Positions 1-9,736 are shown, counted from the stretch's first letter. The stretch: 64,000 nucleotides of DNA from an uncultured Desulfovibrio sp. (GCA_913060505.1 CAJXRQ010000015.1:1-64000), one strand, 5' to 3'. A program made the numbers and translations. Notes: a model not told the origin generated them from the sequence alone.

Positions 1-1737
1 ATAGGCGTCGGGGCGCTCGCGGTTGACTCTAGCCAGCATGGTGGCGGCGCCTTCCCAAACCTGCTCGGGTGTTTCCAGATCAAGCAACACCCCGCCCACG
101 TCGAACGGCTGGTCGATCTGGGGCGAACGAACCTTGAGAGCCACAGGATAGCCCAGTTCGTCCGCGGCGATGCAGGCCTGCTTGGCGGAAACCGCCAATC
201 GGGTTTCCACCACCGGGATGCCGTAGGCTGCGAGAACAGCCTTTGCTTCGGGTTCGGTAAGCTCCTCGCGGTCGTCGGCCAGCGCCTTTTCCACGACTGT
301 CCGGGCTGTAGTTGTGTCCGGGAAGAAGTCCGAAGGCAGGGAATCCGGCGTTTCCATGAGCAATTCCTGATTGCGTCGGTATTCGGCCATGTACATGAAA
401 GCGCCCACGGCCTGCGCTGGTGAGCCGTAGCTCGGAATCCCCGCTTCCGCGAATATGGTGCGGGCCTGCTCCGCGCCGCCTGAACCAAGCCATGCGGTGA
501 GCACCATTCGTTTGACCCGTTTCAGCGTTTTGGCGACCGCCTCCGCAATTTCAACTTCCGGCTGTTGGGCCCATGGCACGTGCATGACCAGAATTCCGTC
601 CACGCCCTTGTCGCGGATCAGCAGTTTCAGGGCCTTGGAGTACATTTCGCCGTCCGCGTTGAAAGGAATGTCCACGGGATTGTTGCCGGAAATTCTGCCG
701 TCCGTAAGGTCGAAAAGTCCAGCCTGCGTTTCGTCGGAGAGTTCTGCGAGCCTGCCGCCTCCGGCCAGTAGCCGGTCCGCCGCCATGATGCCTGCGCTGG
801 TGCCATTGGTGAGGATGGCCAACCGTTCCCCGCGCACGGGTTTGGGCATGGAAAGGGTTTGGGCCGCGTCGAACAGGCCGTCAATGGAGTCCACACGCAG
901 CATGCCTGCCCGGCGGAAGGCCACGTCGTATATTTCGTCACAAAGACGTTTGCCGCCCACCTGACGGCAGCCCATGCCCGGAATGACCGTATCGAGGGCC
1001 TGCCCCGGACGAAGGACCAGCACAGGCTTGTTGCGCGAGGCAGCCCGTGCGGCGGACATGAATTCCCGCGCGTCCGAAAGTGTTTCCATGTAGATCATGA
1101 TGGAACGGGTGGCCGGATCGGAACCGAGATAGTCGATGATGTCCGCAAAACTGACGTCCACACGCCTGCCCAGTGCTACCAGATGGGAAAAACCGATGCC
1201 CTTGCCTTGCGCCCAGTCCAGAACCGTGGCGAACAGGGAATCCGACTGGGAGATGAACGCCACCTTTCCGGGCCGGGCCTTGGCGTGCGCCAGTGAGGCG
1301 TTCAGGTTCAGGGCCGGGACCATGAACCCGAGGCATTTTGGTCCGAGAATCCTGAGTCCGGGTGGTTCGGCTATGGAAAGGATGGTTTCGCGTACGTCCT
1401 CGACTTCGTCCGGGTCCAGTCCGGTAAAGCCCGGCCCCACAAGCACTACGGCTCGCGTGCCTTTCTTCTTCAGACTGGCGATGGCTTCGGGAACTTCATG
1501 CAGCGGGGAAGCGACAACGGCCATGTCCGGCGACTTGGGCAGGGCCTCCACGCTGGAGAACGTCAGAACGCCTGCAATGGCCTCGGCTTCGGAGGAAACC
1601 GGCATCACCGGTCCGGCAAAGCCTCCGGCCATGATGTTTTTCATGACGATATTGCCGGGATTGGCCGGATCGTTGGTCGCGCCGATCACTGCAACGGAGC
1701 GCGGATTGAAAAGGTATTCCAGATTGACGACGCTCAT
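1..1737 (-). CDS. Acyl-CoA synthetase (NDP-forming), Pat/acetate-CoA ligase family, partial
   Basis: The reading frame stays open from an ATG at 1737 to the window edge (579 codons), so the C-terminus is missing. A good ribosome site (GAGGAG) precedes the start. The N-terminus has the CoA-binding Rossmann pattern (NPRSVAVIGATNDPANPGNI), followed by succinyl-CoA-ligase-like domains and, from about residue 510, the start of an ATP-grasp domain (LTEPEAKAVLAAYGIPVVET). This is the layout of ADP-forming acetyl-CoA synthetases and of Pat-type protein acetyltransferases, which add a C-terminal GNAT domain. That end lies outside the window, so enzyme and Pat cannot be told apart. The AMP-forming acetyl-CoA synthetase, the classical Pat target, lies 2.2 kb away. 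Confidence 0.85.
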   Translation of the reverse strand, partial: MSVVNLEYLFNPRSVAVIGATNDPANPGNIVMKNIMAGGFAGPVMPVSSEAEAIAGVLTFSSVEALPKSPDMAVVASPLHEVPEAIASLKKKGTRAVVLVGPGFTGLDPDEVEDVRETILSIAEPPGLRILGPKCLGFMVPALNLNASLAHAKARPGKVAFISQSDSLFATVLDWAQGKGIGFSHLVALGRRVDVSFADIIDYLGSDPATRSIMIYMETLSDAREFMSAARAASRNKPVLVLRPGQALDTVIPGMGCRQVGGKRLCDEIYDVAFRRAGMLRVDSIDGLFDAAQTLSMPKPVRGERLAILTNGTSAGIMAADRLLAGGGRLAELSDETQAGLFDLTDGRISGNNPVDIPFNADGEMYSKALKLLIRDKGVDGILVMHVPWAQQPEVEIAEAVAKTLKRVKRMVLTAWLGSGGAEQARTIFAEAGIPSYGSPAQAVGAFMYMAEYRRNQELLMETPDSLPSDFFPDTTTARTVVEKALADDREELTEPEAKAVLAAYGIPVVETRLAVSAKQACIAADELGYPVALKVRSPQIDQPFDVGGVLLDLETPEQVWEGAATMLARVNRERPDAY

Positions 1738-1867
1738 GGGGGCTCCTCGCGGTTGTTCCGGGTGAATGAGCAATATGGAGAATAGCTTGTTTCATGCCTC
1801 GTGCGCAACATGTGCCGCTTTCTGTTATTTTTGAGGTTGAGAACCATTTTCTACGCTTCTAGAATAA

Positions 1868-1897
1868 TTGACAGTTTGTAGATGTTTGGTAATTACC
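1868..1897 (+). promoter_or_regulatory. Candidate promoter with overlapping palindrome before the C10 protease
   Basis: TTGACA at 1868-1873 is followed after 16 bases by TAATTA at 1890-1895. A perfect 10-base palindrome, GGTAATTACC (1888-1897), covers the -10 position and could be a repressor site. It lies 50 bases upstream of the protease start. This is a sequence match only. Confidence 0.4.
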
Positions 1898-1946
1898 CAA
1901 CCTAGGGTGGAAGAAATTGTTTCACATTTCTAGTGAGGGGATCATT

Positions 1947-3518
1947 ATGAGAAATCGGTTGCAGCCGTTAGGGTTTGCTTTTGTTATAGGCATTTTGTTG
2001 CTTGCGCAGGTCTGTTTTGCCGCACCTGTGACGTCGAAACAGGCGAAGCGGGCCGTGCGGGGCTGGTTGTCGCTGGACAAGGCCCCCATGGGAGCGGAAT
2101 TTGCAGCCTCGACCGCCGACACCGTGAAGGCGTATGCCGTTTCCGACGGGGATGCCGCCTATTATATCGTTTCGCTGGCCGGTGGCGGATTTGTTGCCGT
2201 TGCCGGAGATGACCTTGTGGAACCCGTCGTGGCTTTTCAGGAACACGGTTCCTTTGATGCCGATCCTGACAATCCGCTGTATGTGTTGCTGGAAAAGGAC
2301 ATGCGTGGCAGGAGGGCTAAAGCCCGGGCCATGACCGGCATGGACATGGCCACTTCCGCGAAGACCGGCAAAGCCAAGCGCTGGTCCAAGCTACTGAACG
2401 CCGGGGAAAAAGCGGAATCGGGCGTGGAACTGAGCACGGAGACCCAGAGCGCGTCCATATCGGATGTCCGCGTGGCGTCGCTCGTTTCCTCCCGTTGGGA
2501 CCAGTCCACTGTCTCGACAAAAAATGTCTATAACTACTATACGCCCAGTAATTACGTTTGCGGCTGCGTGGCCACGGCCATGTCCCAGCTTATGCGTTAC
2601 CATTCCTACCCGACCACGAGCGTGGGAACCGCCTCCTTCACAATCTCTGTGGATAGTTCAAGTACAACCCGCTCCCTGCGCGGCGGGGATGGCTCGGGCG
2701 GAGCGTATTCATGGTCGGACATGCCCTATGTGCCCACTTCGTCCATTACGACAGTCCAGCAACAAGCCATCGGCGCATTGACACACGACGCAGGCGTATC
2801 CGTGGGGATGAGTTACACCTCTTCCGGATCGGGAACGGACACGCTGGAAGCCGGTTCGGCTTTTACCAGTACCTTTCACTATGCCAATGCCCGCAAGGGT
2901 TTTAATTCCGCCAGCAATTTTGCGGGGACGGCCTTGAATAAAATGGTCAATCCGAATCTGGATGCGGGATATCCGGTGCTGTTGGGCATCACCGGATCGC
3001 CCGGAGGCCATGCCATTGTTTGTGACGGTTACGGTTATGAGAGTTCCACCATGTACCACCACCTGAATTTGGGCTGGTCCGGCAGTTATGACGCCTGGTA
3101 CAACCTTCCCACCATCGACGTTACTTCGTCCTTCACTTTCACGTCCATTTACAAATGTGTGTACAATGTGTTTCCCAGCAAGAGCGGCGAGATAATCAGC
3201 GGCCGGGTGCTGGACGGTAACGGCGACCCCATTTCCGGGGTCACTGTCACGGCCACACCTTCCGGCAGCGGAACCACGGTTTCAGACACCACGGACGCCA
3301 ACGGTATTTATGGCCTTGCCGGGGTTGATTCCGGCACGTCCTACGCTGTTGCAGCCAGCATCAATGGCTATACCTTCACCTCTCAAAGCGTTTCAACCGG
3401 AACAAGCTCCAATCTTACGACAACGTGCGGCAACGTATGGGGAACGGACTTTACCGGGACAGCTTCCACAGCAACAGATCCGGCAGGTCCGGCCCGGTCT
3501 TTTCTGTTGTTACAGTAG
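1947..3518 (+). CDS. Secreted C10-family (streptopain-like) cysteine peptidase with C-terminal CarboxypepD_reg-like domain
   Basis: This 523-residue protein starts at the ATG at 1947, which has GAGGGG six bases upstream; an in-frame ATG at 1917 lacks a site. Residues 1-25 form a signal peptide. Residues about 26-120 resemble the inhibitory propeptide of the C10 family. The catalytic cysteine is C207 in GCVATAMSQLMRYHSYP and the catalytic histidine is H355 in GGHAIVCDGYG, followed by the LNLGWSGSYDAWY segment typical of streptopain. Residues about 417-490 form a beta-sandwich repeat (ISGRVLDGNGDPISGVTV) like the carboxypeptidase regulatory domain. Family knowledge says it is made as a zymogen and digests proteins outside the cell. 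The gene is monocistronic. Confidence 0.88.
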   Translation: MRNRLQPLGFAFVIGILLLAQVCFAAPVTSKQAKRAVRGWLSLDKAPMGAEFAASTADTVKAYAVSDGDAAYYIVSLAGGGFVAVAGDDLVEPVVAFQEHGSFDADPDNPLYVLLEKDMRGRRAKARAMTGMDMATSAKTGKAKRWSKLLNAGEKAESGVELSTETQSASISDVRVASLVSSRWDQSTVSTKNVYNYYTPSNYVCGCVATAMSQLMRYHSYPTTSVGTASFTISVDSSSTTRSLRGGDGSGGAYSWSDMPYVPTSSITTVQQQAIGALTHDAGVSVGMSYTSSGSGTDTLEAGSAFTSTFHYANARKGFNSASNFAGTALNKMVNPNLDAGYPVLLGITGSPGGHAIVCDGYGYESSTMYHHLNLGWSGSYDAWYNLPTIDVTSSFTFTSIYKCVYNVFPSKSGEIISGRVLDGNGDPISGVTVTATPSGSGTTVSDTTDANGIYGLAGVDSGTSYAVAASINGYTFTSQSVSTGTSSNLTTTCGNVWGTDFTGTASTATDPAGPARSFLLLQ

Positions 3519-3528
3519 TTTTTTGGGT

Positions 3529-3552
3529 AAGGGGCTTTTGAAAAAGCCCCTT
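3529..3552 (+). terminator. Hairpin after the C10 protease
   Basis: AAGGGGCTTTT pairs with AAAAGCCCCTT around a very short loop ten bases after the stop codon. There is no clean T-run behind it, so it may act as a 3' end stabiliser rather than a strong terminator. Confidence 0.45.
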
Positions 3553-3581
3553 ATCAAACCCCACGCGCAAATTTTTTGGCG

Positions 3582-3614
3582 AGCGTCCCGGTTTGTATTG
3601 CAAACCGGGACGCT
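3582..3614. repeat. Perfect 14-bp inverted repeat
   Basis: AGCGTCCCGGTTTG (3582-3595) is the exact reverse complement of 3601-3614, with the loop TATTG. It is not followed by a T-run on either strand, so its role is unclear. Confidence 0.6.
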
Positions 3615-3653
3615 GTCTGTTTGGGGTAAGCGTAAAGATATACTCATCCGGGA

Positions 3654-3700
3654 CGCATCCGCTGGATGCGGGGCAGAACAGGTGCAGGGCAGCGCCCTGC
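3654..3700 (+). repeat. Dispersed repeat family A, copy 1 (shortened)
   Basis: A 7-bp hairpin (CGCATCC/GGATGCG, loop GCT) is followed by the conserved hairpin GCAGGGC-AGC-GCCCTGC at 3684-3700. The second hairpin is shared with copies at 44037-44111 and 54553-54627. The middle block of those copies (the CAAGGGAC hairpin) is missing here. Confidence 0.6.
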
Positions 3701-3964
3701 TTTTGGTCTGGCTGCGTCAACCCGTAATCATTGGCAATATTTTCGATATCAGCTGCACAACGCGTTTTTCCCATCCGTTCAACCGCTCACCGGACGAAAT
3801 GTGACCGTTCACCTGATAAAGAGTGCGGTTGTGTTTTTTCTTCATATAGATGTACAACACATGGTAGCCCCCGGATTTTTGGCAAGCCGGATCAAAACGG
3901 GCCGGATTGCGGCGGAACCGGGCCGCCGCGGATTTTCAGGTAGACCACATAGCAGGAGCAGCCC

Positions 3965-5950
3965 ATGAGCAACGGAAAGAACATTGAGAGCATGATGAAG
4001 GAAGGACGCATGTTTGAACCGCCCAAGGACATGCAGACGCAGGCCCATGTGCGCAGCATGGAGGAGTTCGAGGCCGCGGCCAAACGTGCGGACGAAGATC
4101 CGGAAGGCTTCTGGGCGGAGCGCGCCACTGATCTGGTGGAATGGTTCAAGCCGTGGGACACGGTGCTGGAGTATGATTTCGACAAGCCGGAGATCAACTG
4201 GTTCAAGGGCGGCAAACTCAACGTGGCCTACAACTGCCTGGACAGGCATTTGGAAAACGGGCGGCGCAACAAGGCCGCCATCATCTGGCAGGGCGAACCG
4301 GACGAGGATGTGCGCGTCTTCACCTATCAGATGCTTTACAACGAGGTGTGCAAGTTTGCCAACGCGCTCAAGAAAATGGGCGTGAAAAAAGGCGACCGCG
4401 TGGCCCTGTATTTGCCCATGGTCCCGGAGTTGGCCGTGGCGCTGCTGGCCTGTGCCCGCATCGGGGCCATGCATTCCGTTGTTTTTGCCGGATTTTCGGC
4501 GTTGTCATTGCAATCGCGTATTCAGGATTGCGAGGCCAAGGTTCTGGTCACGGCGGACGCCGTGCTGCGCGCCGGCAAGACCATTCCCCTCAAGCCCAAT
4601 GCGGACGAGGCCTTGGCCCAGTGCCCCACCGTGGAGCAGGTCGTGGTGGTCCAACGCGCCGGAAGCGAAGTCGAGATGGTCGAGGGCCGGGACAACTGGT
4701 GGCATGAGGTCATGGAGGCGGACGACATCAACGGTCCCTGTCCGCCTGAGGAAATGGACGCTGAGGACGAACTGTTCATCCTCTATACCTCCGGTTCCAC
4801 AGGCAAGCCCAAAGGCATCGTGCATACCACCGGCGGCTACCTGACTTACGCTGCCCACAGCCTGCAATGGGTTTTCGACATCAAGGAAAACGACGTATAC
4901 TGGTGCACGGCGGATATCGGCTGGATTACCGGACATTCCTATATCGTCTATGGCCCGCTTTGCCTCGGCGCCACGTCACTCATGTTCGAAGGCGTCCCCA
5001 GCTACCCCAAGCCGGACCGTTACTGGCAGATCGTGGAGAAGTTCGGGGTCAACATTTTCTATACCGCGCCCACGGTCATCCGCGCCCTCATGCGCGAAGG
5101 CTCGCAATGGACGAAGCAGCATGATCTTTCCTCGCTTCGGCTTTTGGGCACGGTGGGAGAACCCATCAATCCCGAGGCGTGGATGTGGTACCATGACAAC
5201 ATCGGGGCCGGAAAACTGCCCATTTGCGATACGTGGTGGCAGACCGAAACCGGCGGATTCATGATTTCGCCCCTGCCGTATGCCACGCCGCTCAAGCCCG
5301 GCTCGGCCACCCGCGCCCTGCCCGGTGTGGATGCGCATATCATCCGTTCGGACATGACCGAAGCCAACCCCAACGAGGGTGGGCATCTGGTGGTCAAAAA
5401 ACCGTGGCCCGGCATGTTGCGCGGCGTGTACAAAGACCCGGAGCGATTCAGGAAAACCTATTTCGACCGGTTCCCGGGCATGTATGAATCGGGTGACGGT
5501 GCCCGTATGGACGAGGACGGCTATCTCTGGATCATGGGGCGGCTCGACGACGTCATCAACGTATCCGGGCACAGGCTCGGCACTGCGGAAATCGAATCCG
5601 CGCTCGTGGCGCATCCGGCCGTTGCCGAGGCCGCCGTGGTCGGCATGCCGCATCAGGTCAAGGGACAATCCATTTATGCCTATGTGACGCTCAAGGGCGA
5701 CGAGGAAGAATCCGACGAGCTTCGGATCGACCTCAAAAATTGGGTCCGCGCGGAAATCGGCCCTATCGCCACGCCTGAGGTCATCCAGTTTGCAGAAGGG
5801 TTGCCCAAGACCCGTTCCGGCAAGATCATGCGCCGCGTATTGCGCAAGATCGCTGCGGATCAGGACGATTTTGGCGATACCTCGACCCTTGCCGATGCCG
5901 GTGTCATCGCCGACCTCGTGGAAGGCCGCAAGGAGCTTTTGGACTTATAG
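3965..5950 (+). CDS. acs: Acetyl-CoA synthetase (AMP-forming)
   Basis: The 661-residue protein has the usual length for Acs, which joins acetate, ATP and CoA to acetyl-CoA in the cytoplasm. The N-terminal Acs domain ([20 protein letters not shown]) is followed by the AMP-binding loop [18 protein letters not shown] near residue 273, the WWQTETGG segment, the hinge [20 protein letters not shown], and the C-terminal catalytic lysine in [10 protein letters not shown] (about residue 620). That lysine is the one controlled by acetylation in known Acs enzymes. A strong terminator follows. It allows growth on, or salvage of, acetate, which incomplete-oxidising sulfate reducers release. Confidence 0.96.
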   Translation: MSNGKNIESMMKEGRMFEPPKDMQTQAHVRSMEEFEAAAKRADEDPEGFWAERATDLVEWFKPWDTVLEYDFDKPEINWFKGGKLNVAYNCLDRHLENGRRNKAAIIWQGEPDEDVRVFTYQMLYNEVCKFANALKKMGVKKGDRVALYLPMVPELAVALLACARIGAMHSVVFAGFSALSLQSRIQDCEAKVLVTADAVLRAGKTIPLKPNADEALAQCPTVEQVVVVQRAGSEVEMVEGRDNWWHEVMEADDINGPCPPEEMDAEDELFILYTSGSTGKPKGIVHTTGGYLTYAAHSLQWVFDIKENDVYWCTADIGWITGHSYIVYGPLCLGATSLMFEGVPSYPKPDRYWQIVEKFGVNIFYTAPTVIRALMREGSQWTKQHDLSSLRLLGTVGEPINPEAWMWYHDNIGAGKLPICDTWWQTETGGFMISPLPYATPLKPGSATRALPGVDAHIIRSDMTEANPNEGGHLVVKKPWPGMLRGVYKDPERFRKTYFDRFPGMYESGDGARMDEDGYLWIMGRLDDVINVSGHRLGTAEIESALVAHPAVAEAAVVGMPHQVKGQSIYAYVTLKGDEEESDELRIDLKNWVRAEIGPIATPEVIQFAEGLPKTRSGKIMRRVLRKIAADQDDFGDTSTLADAGVIADLVEGRKELLDL

Positions 5951-5986
5951 GTGGTATGGAGGGCTGGCCGATAGGCCACAGCATGC

Positions 5987-6022
5987 GGGACGCTCTTTGT
6001 TGCGAGAGCGTCCCGTTTTTTT
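5987..6022 (+). terminator. Rho-independent terminator of acs
   Basis: GGGACGCTCT (5987-5996) pairs with AGAGCGTCCC (6005-6014), followed by a run of eight T residues. It stands 37 bases after the acs stop. Confidence 0.88.
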
Positions 6023-6041
6023 GTGTAAGAAGGGGTGTTTG

Positions 6042-6308
6042 CTACGGAGTCGTGCTTTTGGCGCCAACAGATTGCCTTGTGGCAGAGGTTGCTCCCTGAC
6101 GTGCTGCGTCCACAGCTCTTTCCGCGCCTTTGGCTGCCGCGTCGACTTCGGGTTTGACTTCTTCCGCGGCATTTGAACCCGTTGTCGTCATGGAAGATTC
6201 AGCCTTTTCCTTGGCGTCATCCATCTTTTGGCCGGAGCCGGCAAAAGCGACCATGCTCGCCAAGGACAAAACCACCACAAGAGCGATGACCTGGAATACT
6301 TTACGCAT
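6042..6308 (-). CDS. Small exported Ala/Lys/Glu-rich protein, unknown function
   Basis: This encodes 88 residues. A clear signal peptide (MRKVFQVIALVVVLSLASMVAFA) is followed by a polar, alanine-rich segment with no cysteine and a likely helical, possibly amphipathic, character (DDAKEKAESSMTTTG, VDAAAKGAERAVDAARQG). GAGG lies seven bases before the ATG. The composition resembles small periplasmic stress or YtxH-like helical proteins, but I do not recognise a family. It converges on the acs terminator. Confidence 0.6.
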   Translation of the reverse strand: MRKVFQVIALVVVLSLASMVAFAGSGQKMDDAKEKAESSMTTTGSNAAEEVKPEVDAAAKGAERAVDAARQGATSATRQSVGAKSTTP

Positions 6309-6403
6309 GTTTTACCTCACAGCTATATACTGTTGAATGTTATTTTCCACATAACCGATATAAATTCAGGAGGCAACGGGGAGCAACTTTTTATAATATC
6401 TTT

Positions 6404-7732
6404 TCAACGCGCTCGCGGCAGGTGCGTTCTGGTGCGGAACAGGGCCGCCGCAGAGAGCATGAGTGAAGTCAGCACACCCGCGAAGCTGAATATCTTCATC
6501 CCGGTCCATGCCGCGACGATGCCGAGGGTGCCGCCTGTGAGCATGGCCAGCAGTAACGTGTTCGCATTCAGGGGGCGTTTTTCCCATGCGAGGATAGCCA
6601 CGAACATGGGGGCCACGACGCCGCATACGTAGATGTCGTTGGCGGCCAGCAGCAGCGAGAGGATGCTCCCGCCCGAGCGTGCGATGATCAGGGCGCCCAG
6701 TCCGAGGGCGAGCATTATCCATCGGCAGCGGGCCGTGTTGGTTCCGCCAAGGATGTCGTGTTCCAGCACGGTGGCTGCCGTGAGCAGGCAGGAGTCCGCC
6801 GAGGAAATAATGGCCGAAAACAGGGCGAAGAGCAGTACTGTTCCGGCCCAGCCCGGCATGACTGCGGGGATGACGTGGGTAAGAATGGAATCCGGGTCCG
6901 TTCCGGCCGGTGCCAGCCCTTGCGCATAGAGTCCGATGCAGACGATGCCTACTGCGGAAAGCGCGATGACGCCAGCTCCGAGCAGTGCGCCGCGTTTTGC
7001 CTGCCGCTCCCCTCGCGTGGAAAAAAGCCTGCCGAACAGCATGGGGCAGACCACGTAACTTCCGCCGACAATAAGCATGAAATAGGACCACCTGGACATG
7101 GGAAAGTGTTCGTTGACCAGTTGCAGACGGATGTCTCCGAGGGAAACGGGGGATGCCGAACCTGCGTAGACAAGAGCCAGAGCCAGGCCGGCCACGACAA
7201 AGGCGTATTGCACCACGTCGCTCTTGAGGATGGAATTCTGGCCACCCAGCATGGTGTAGGCGGTGATGGCCGCCGCGCAACAGGCCAAGGCCGTCCCTTC
7301 GCTTATGTTTGCCAACGCCATGGCTGTTTTGGCTGCGGCAAGGTATTGGGCTGCGAGAATGGAGAGCCATGCCGGAATGATGATCAGGGCCATGAGTTTG
7401 CGCGCTGCCGGGGAAACGAATTTCTGGGCCATTTCCGGCAGGGTGAAGACATTGCTTTTGCGGACTTTAACCGCGAGAAAAGAGCTGAGGACCAGCAATC
7501 CGGCCGTTCCGGATCCGAGCCACCAGAACGCGGGTGTTCCTGCGGAGAAAGCCAGCCCGGTCATGCCCACGGTCGCGGAGGCTCCCACACAGGAGGCCGC
7601 GATGGATACCCCGGCCACAGTGCTGCCGTATCGGCGGCCAGCCACAGCGAATTCTTCGAAATTCTTGCGCTTGGCGTATTCGTATACGCCCATGCCCACA
7701 AAGAGGGCAAAGTAGAGGATCAGCAGATTCAT
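6404..7732 (-). CDS. Sodium:solute symporter (SSS family)
   Basis: The 442-residue protein has about twelve hydrophobic segments and SSS family features: an N-terminal FAVAGRRYGS segment, GMTGLAFSAGTPAFWW, AITAYTMLGGQNSILKSDVVQ in the middle, and FSAIISSADSCLLTAATVLEHD, which matches the conserved sodium-site helix of the family. It imports a solute with Na+; the substrate is not readable. It starts nine bases after the stop of the BioD-BioA fusion with a good site (AAGGGA), so the two are probably co-transcribed. A role with biotin or a precursor such as a carboxylate is a guess from context only. Confidence 0.85.
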   Translation of the reverse strand: MNLLILYFALFVGMGVYEYAKRKNFEEFAVAGRRYGSTVAGVSIAASCVGASATVGMTGLAFSAGTPAFWWLGSGTAGLLVLSSFLAVKVRKSNVFTLPEMAQKFVSPAARKLMALIIIPAWLSILAAQYLAAAKTAMALANISEGTALACCAAAITAYTMLGGQNSILKSDVVQYAFVVAGLALALVYAGSASPVSLGDIRLQLVNEHFPMSRWSYFMLIVGGSYVVCPMLFGRLFSTRGERQAKRGALLGAGVIALSAVGIVCIGLYAQGLAPAGTDPDSILTHVIPAVMPGWAGTVLLFALFSAIISSADSCLLTAATVLEHDILGGTNTARCRWIMLALGLGALIIARSGGSILSLLLAANDIYVCGVVAPMFVAILAWEKRPLNANTLLLAMLTGGTLGIVAAWTGMKIFSFAGVLTSLMLSAAALFRTRTHLPRAR

Positions 7733-7741
7733 AATTATCCC

Positions 7742-9736
7742 TTATCGATGTTGGTTCGTTCGTATGGCTTCGTGAACGGCCCCGGCCAGTTGGAATATTT
7801 CTTCCCGGCTCATGATGTAGGGCGGCATTATATAGATGAGCTTTCCGAAGGGGCGTAGCCAGACTTCTTTTTCAACAAAAAATTCCTGCAAGTTTGCCAT
7901 GTTGACTTCGTCCTTCATCTCCACCACGCCGATTGCACCCAACACGCGGACATCCGTCACGTCCGGCAGATCGCGGCAGGGAGCAAGGCTTTGGTCCAAC
8001 CAGCTCTCAATGTTGTGGACATTTGTTTCCCAGTCGGTTGTGCGCAACAGGTCGAGGCTCGCATTGGCCACGGCGCAGGCCAGAGGATTGCCCATGAAGG
8101 TCGGGCCGTGCATGAACACGCCGCCGTCACGGGAGATTGTATGCGCCACGTTTTCGGAGGCGAGCGTGGCGGCCAGCGTCATGTACCCGCCGGTCAACGC
8201 CTTGCCTACGCACATGATGTCCGGGACGATGCCGCTCCATTCACAGGCGAAAAGTTTGCCGGTGCGTCCAAAGCCGGTGGCGATTTCGTCCAGAATGAGC
8301 AGGATGCCGTGTTTGTCCGCCAAGTGGCGAAGCCCTTGCAGGTATTGCGGATGATAAAACCACATGCCTCCGGCTCCCTGCACAATGGGCTCCACGATGA
8401 TGGCCGCGATTTCGTGGCTGTTCGCTTCCAGAATCCGTGCGGTTTGATCCAGACTGCGCGTGTCGAACGGCTGATGGAAGGCGCATGCGGGACGCGGGGC
8501 GAAAATTTGTTTCGGCAAAAGCCCGGAAAAAAGATGGTGCATGCCGTTGGTCGGATCACACACGGACATGGCTCCACAGGTGTCGCCATGATAACCGCCT
8601 TGAACGGTAAACAGCTTGGTGCGCGCTGTTTGTCCGCTTGCCTGCATGTATTGCAATGCCATCTTTATGGCTGCTTCCACGCTCACGGAACCCGAATCTG
8701 CAAGAAAAACGTGTTCCAGTCCGTTCGGGGACATTTCGCGCAGGGTGCGGCAAAGCCTGATGGCGGGATCATGGGTCAGGCCACCGAACATGACGTGCGA
8801 CATGCGTCCCAGTTGCGCGTGGGCGGCCGCATCCAGATTCGGGTGGGCATATCCGTGAATGGCGCACCACCACGAAGCCATTCCGTCAAGGAGTTCCCGC
8901 CCGTCTTCCAGCACCAGCCGCACGCCGTGGGCGCTACGAACCTTGACGGTGGGCAGGGGATTCGTGGCCGATGTGTACGGATGCCAGATGTGTTTCCTGT
9001 CAAAAAGGATGTCTTCCGGACAGTCGTCTTTCTGTTGTTGCAGCAAGGCAAGCGCTTTGTCTGCATATTGCACCAGAGACTTTCCGTAATCGGGACCGTC
9101 CAGAAACGGGATGTCTGCCAGAACCGGAACGTGGCCTTCCCGTGCAATGGTTTTGGTGTTGTCTCGGAGCAGGGGCATATCTGCCTTGGCAGGGGCGGTG
9201 GTGTGGGTCATGATCACGCCTGCCACGCGCAGGCCCCTGTTACGCACGGCTTCAATGGAGAGCAAAGCGTGGTTCACAGCTCCAAGCTTGTTGCCGACAA
9301 CGATAATAACGGGAAGGTCGAGGCGTTGCATGAGGTCGAGAGTGGTGCAGCCTGCGGCCAGTGGCACGGCCACACCTCCCGCGCCTTCCACAAGAACGGT
9401 GCTTCTGCCTTGTGCCATGGCTTGAACTTCCCGGGTCAGTTGGTCCACGTCCAGCGTCTCGTCATTCCATTCCGCTGCCAGATGGGGCGAACAGGCCGGA
9501 ATGAACTTACGGCAGCATACGTCCGGGTAACCGTGCGGAAAATAAGGTGCTGCAAATTCGGCGTAGACGGCTGCGTCCGGCGCTTGCAGGCCCGATTTTG
9601 TTTGGGTGCAGCCAGTCTGGACCGGCTTGATGGCCAGTGCCGATTCCCCCTTGTTGAGCAGGGCACGCAGGAGTGCCGCTGTAATGCTTGTTTTGCCGGC
9701 GTCCGTGTCGGTCCCGGTGATGAAATATCCGTTCAT
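7742..9736 (-). CDS. bioDA: Fused dethiobiotin synthetase / DAPA aminotransferase (BioD-BioA)
   Basis: One 664-residue frame carries two biotin enzymes. Residues 1-235 are BioD: P-loop GTDTDAGKTS (8-17), substrate segment IKPVQTG (37-42) and VLVEGAGGVAVP (114-125). Residues about 245-664 are BioA: the HIWHPYTS start (249-256), PLP-binding SGSVSVEAAIKMA, the Asp in LLILDEIATGFGRTGK and the Schiff-base lysine K512 in GKALTGGYM. BioA makes diaminopelargonate from KAPA with SAM, and BioD closes the ureido ring, so the product of one domain feeds the other. The order is the same as in the eukaryotic BIO3-BIO1 fusion. No stop or frameshift is seen at the junction. Confidence 0.94.
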   Translation of the reverse strand: MNGYFITGTDTDAGKTSITAALLRALLNKGESALAIKPVQTGCTQTKSGLQAPDAAVYAEFAAPYFPHGYPDVCCRKFIPACSPHLAAEWNDETLDVDQLTREVQAMAQGRSTVLVEGAGGVAVPLAAGCTTLDLMQRLDLPVIIVVGNKLGAVNHALLSIEAVRNRGLRVAGVIMTHTTAPAKADMPLLRDNTKTIAREGHVPVLADIPFLDGPDYGKSLVQYADKALALLQQQKDDCPEDILFDRKHIWHPYTSATNPLPTVKVRSAHGVRLVLEDGRELLDGMASWWCAIHGYAHPNLDAAAHAQLGRMSHVMFGGLTHDPAIRLCRTLREMSPNGLEHVFLADSGSVSVEAAIKMALQYMQASGQTARTKLFTVQGGYHGDTCGAMSVCDPTNGMHHLFSGLLPKQIFAPRPACAFHQPFDTRSLDQTARILEANSHEIAAIIVEPIVQGAGGMWFYHPQYLQGLRHLADKHGILLILDEIATGFGRTGKLFACEWSGIVPDIMCVGKALTGGYMTLAATLASENVAHTISRDGGVFMHGPTFMGNPLACAVANASLDLLRTTDWETNVHNIESWLDQSLAPCRDLPDVTDVRVLGAIGVVEMKDEVNMANLQEFFVEKEVWLRPFGKLIYIMPPYIMSREEIFQLAGAVHEAIRTNQHR

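Larger units (their letters stand above)
3519..3964. other. 446-base intergenic region with three hairpins
   Basis: No convincing gene is visible here. It holds a terminator-like hairpin just after the protease (3529-3552), a perfect 14-bp inverted repeat (3582-3614), a copy of dispersed repeat family A (3654-3700), and the leader of acs. The acs ribosome site is AGGAG about ten bases before the ATG. I saw no consensus promoter that I would defend. Confidence 0.6.
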
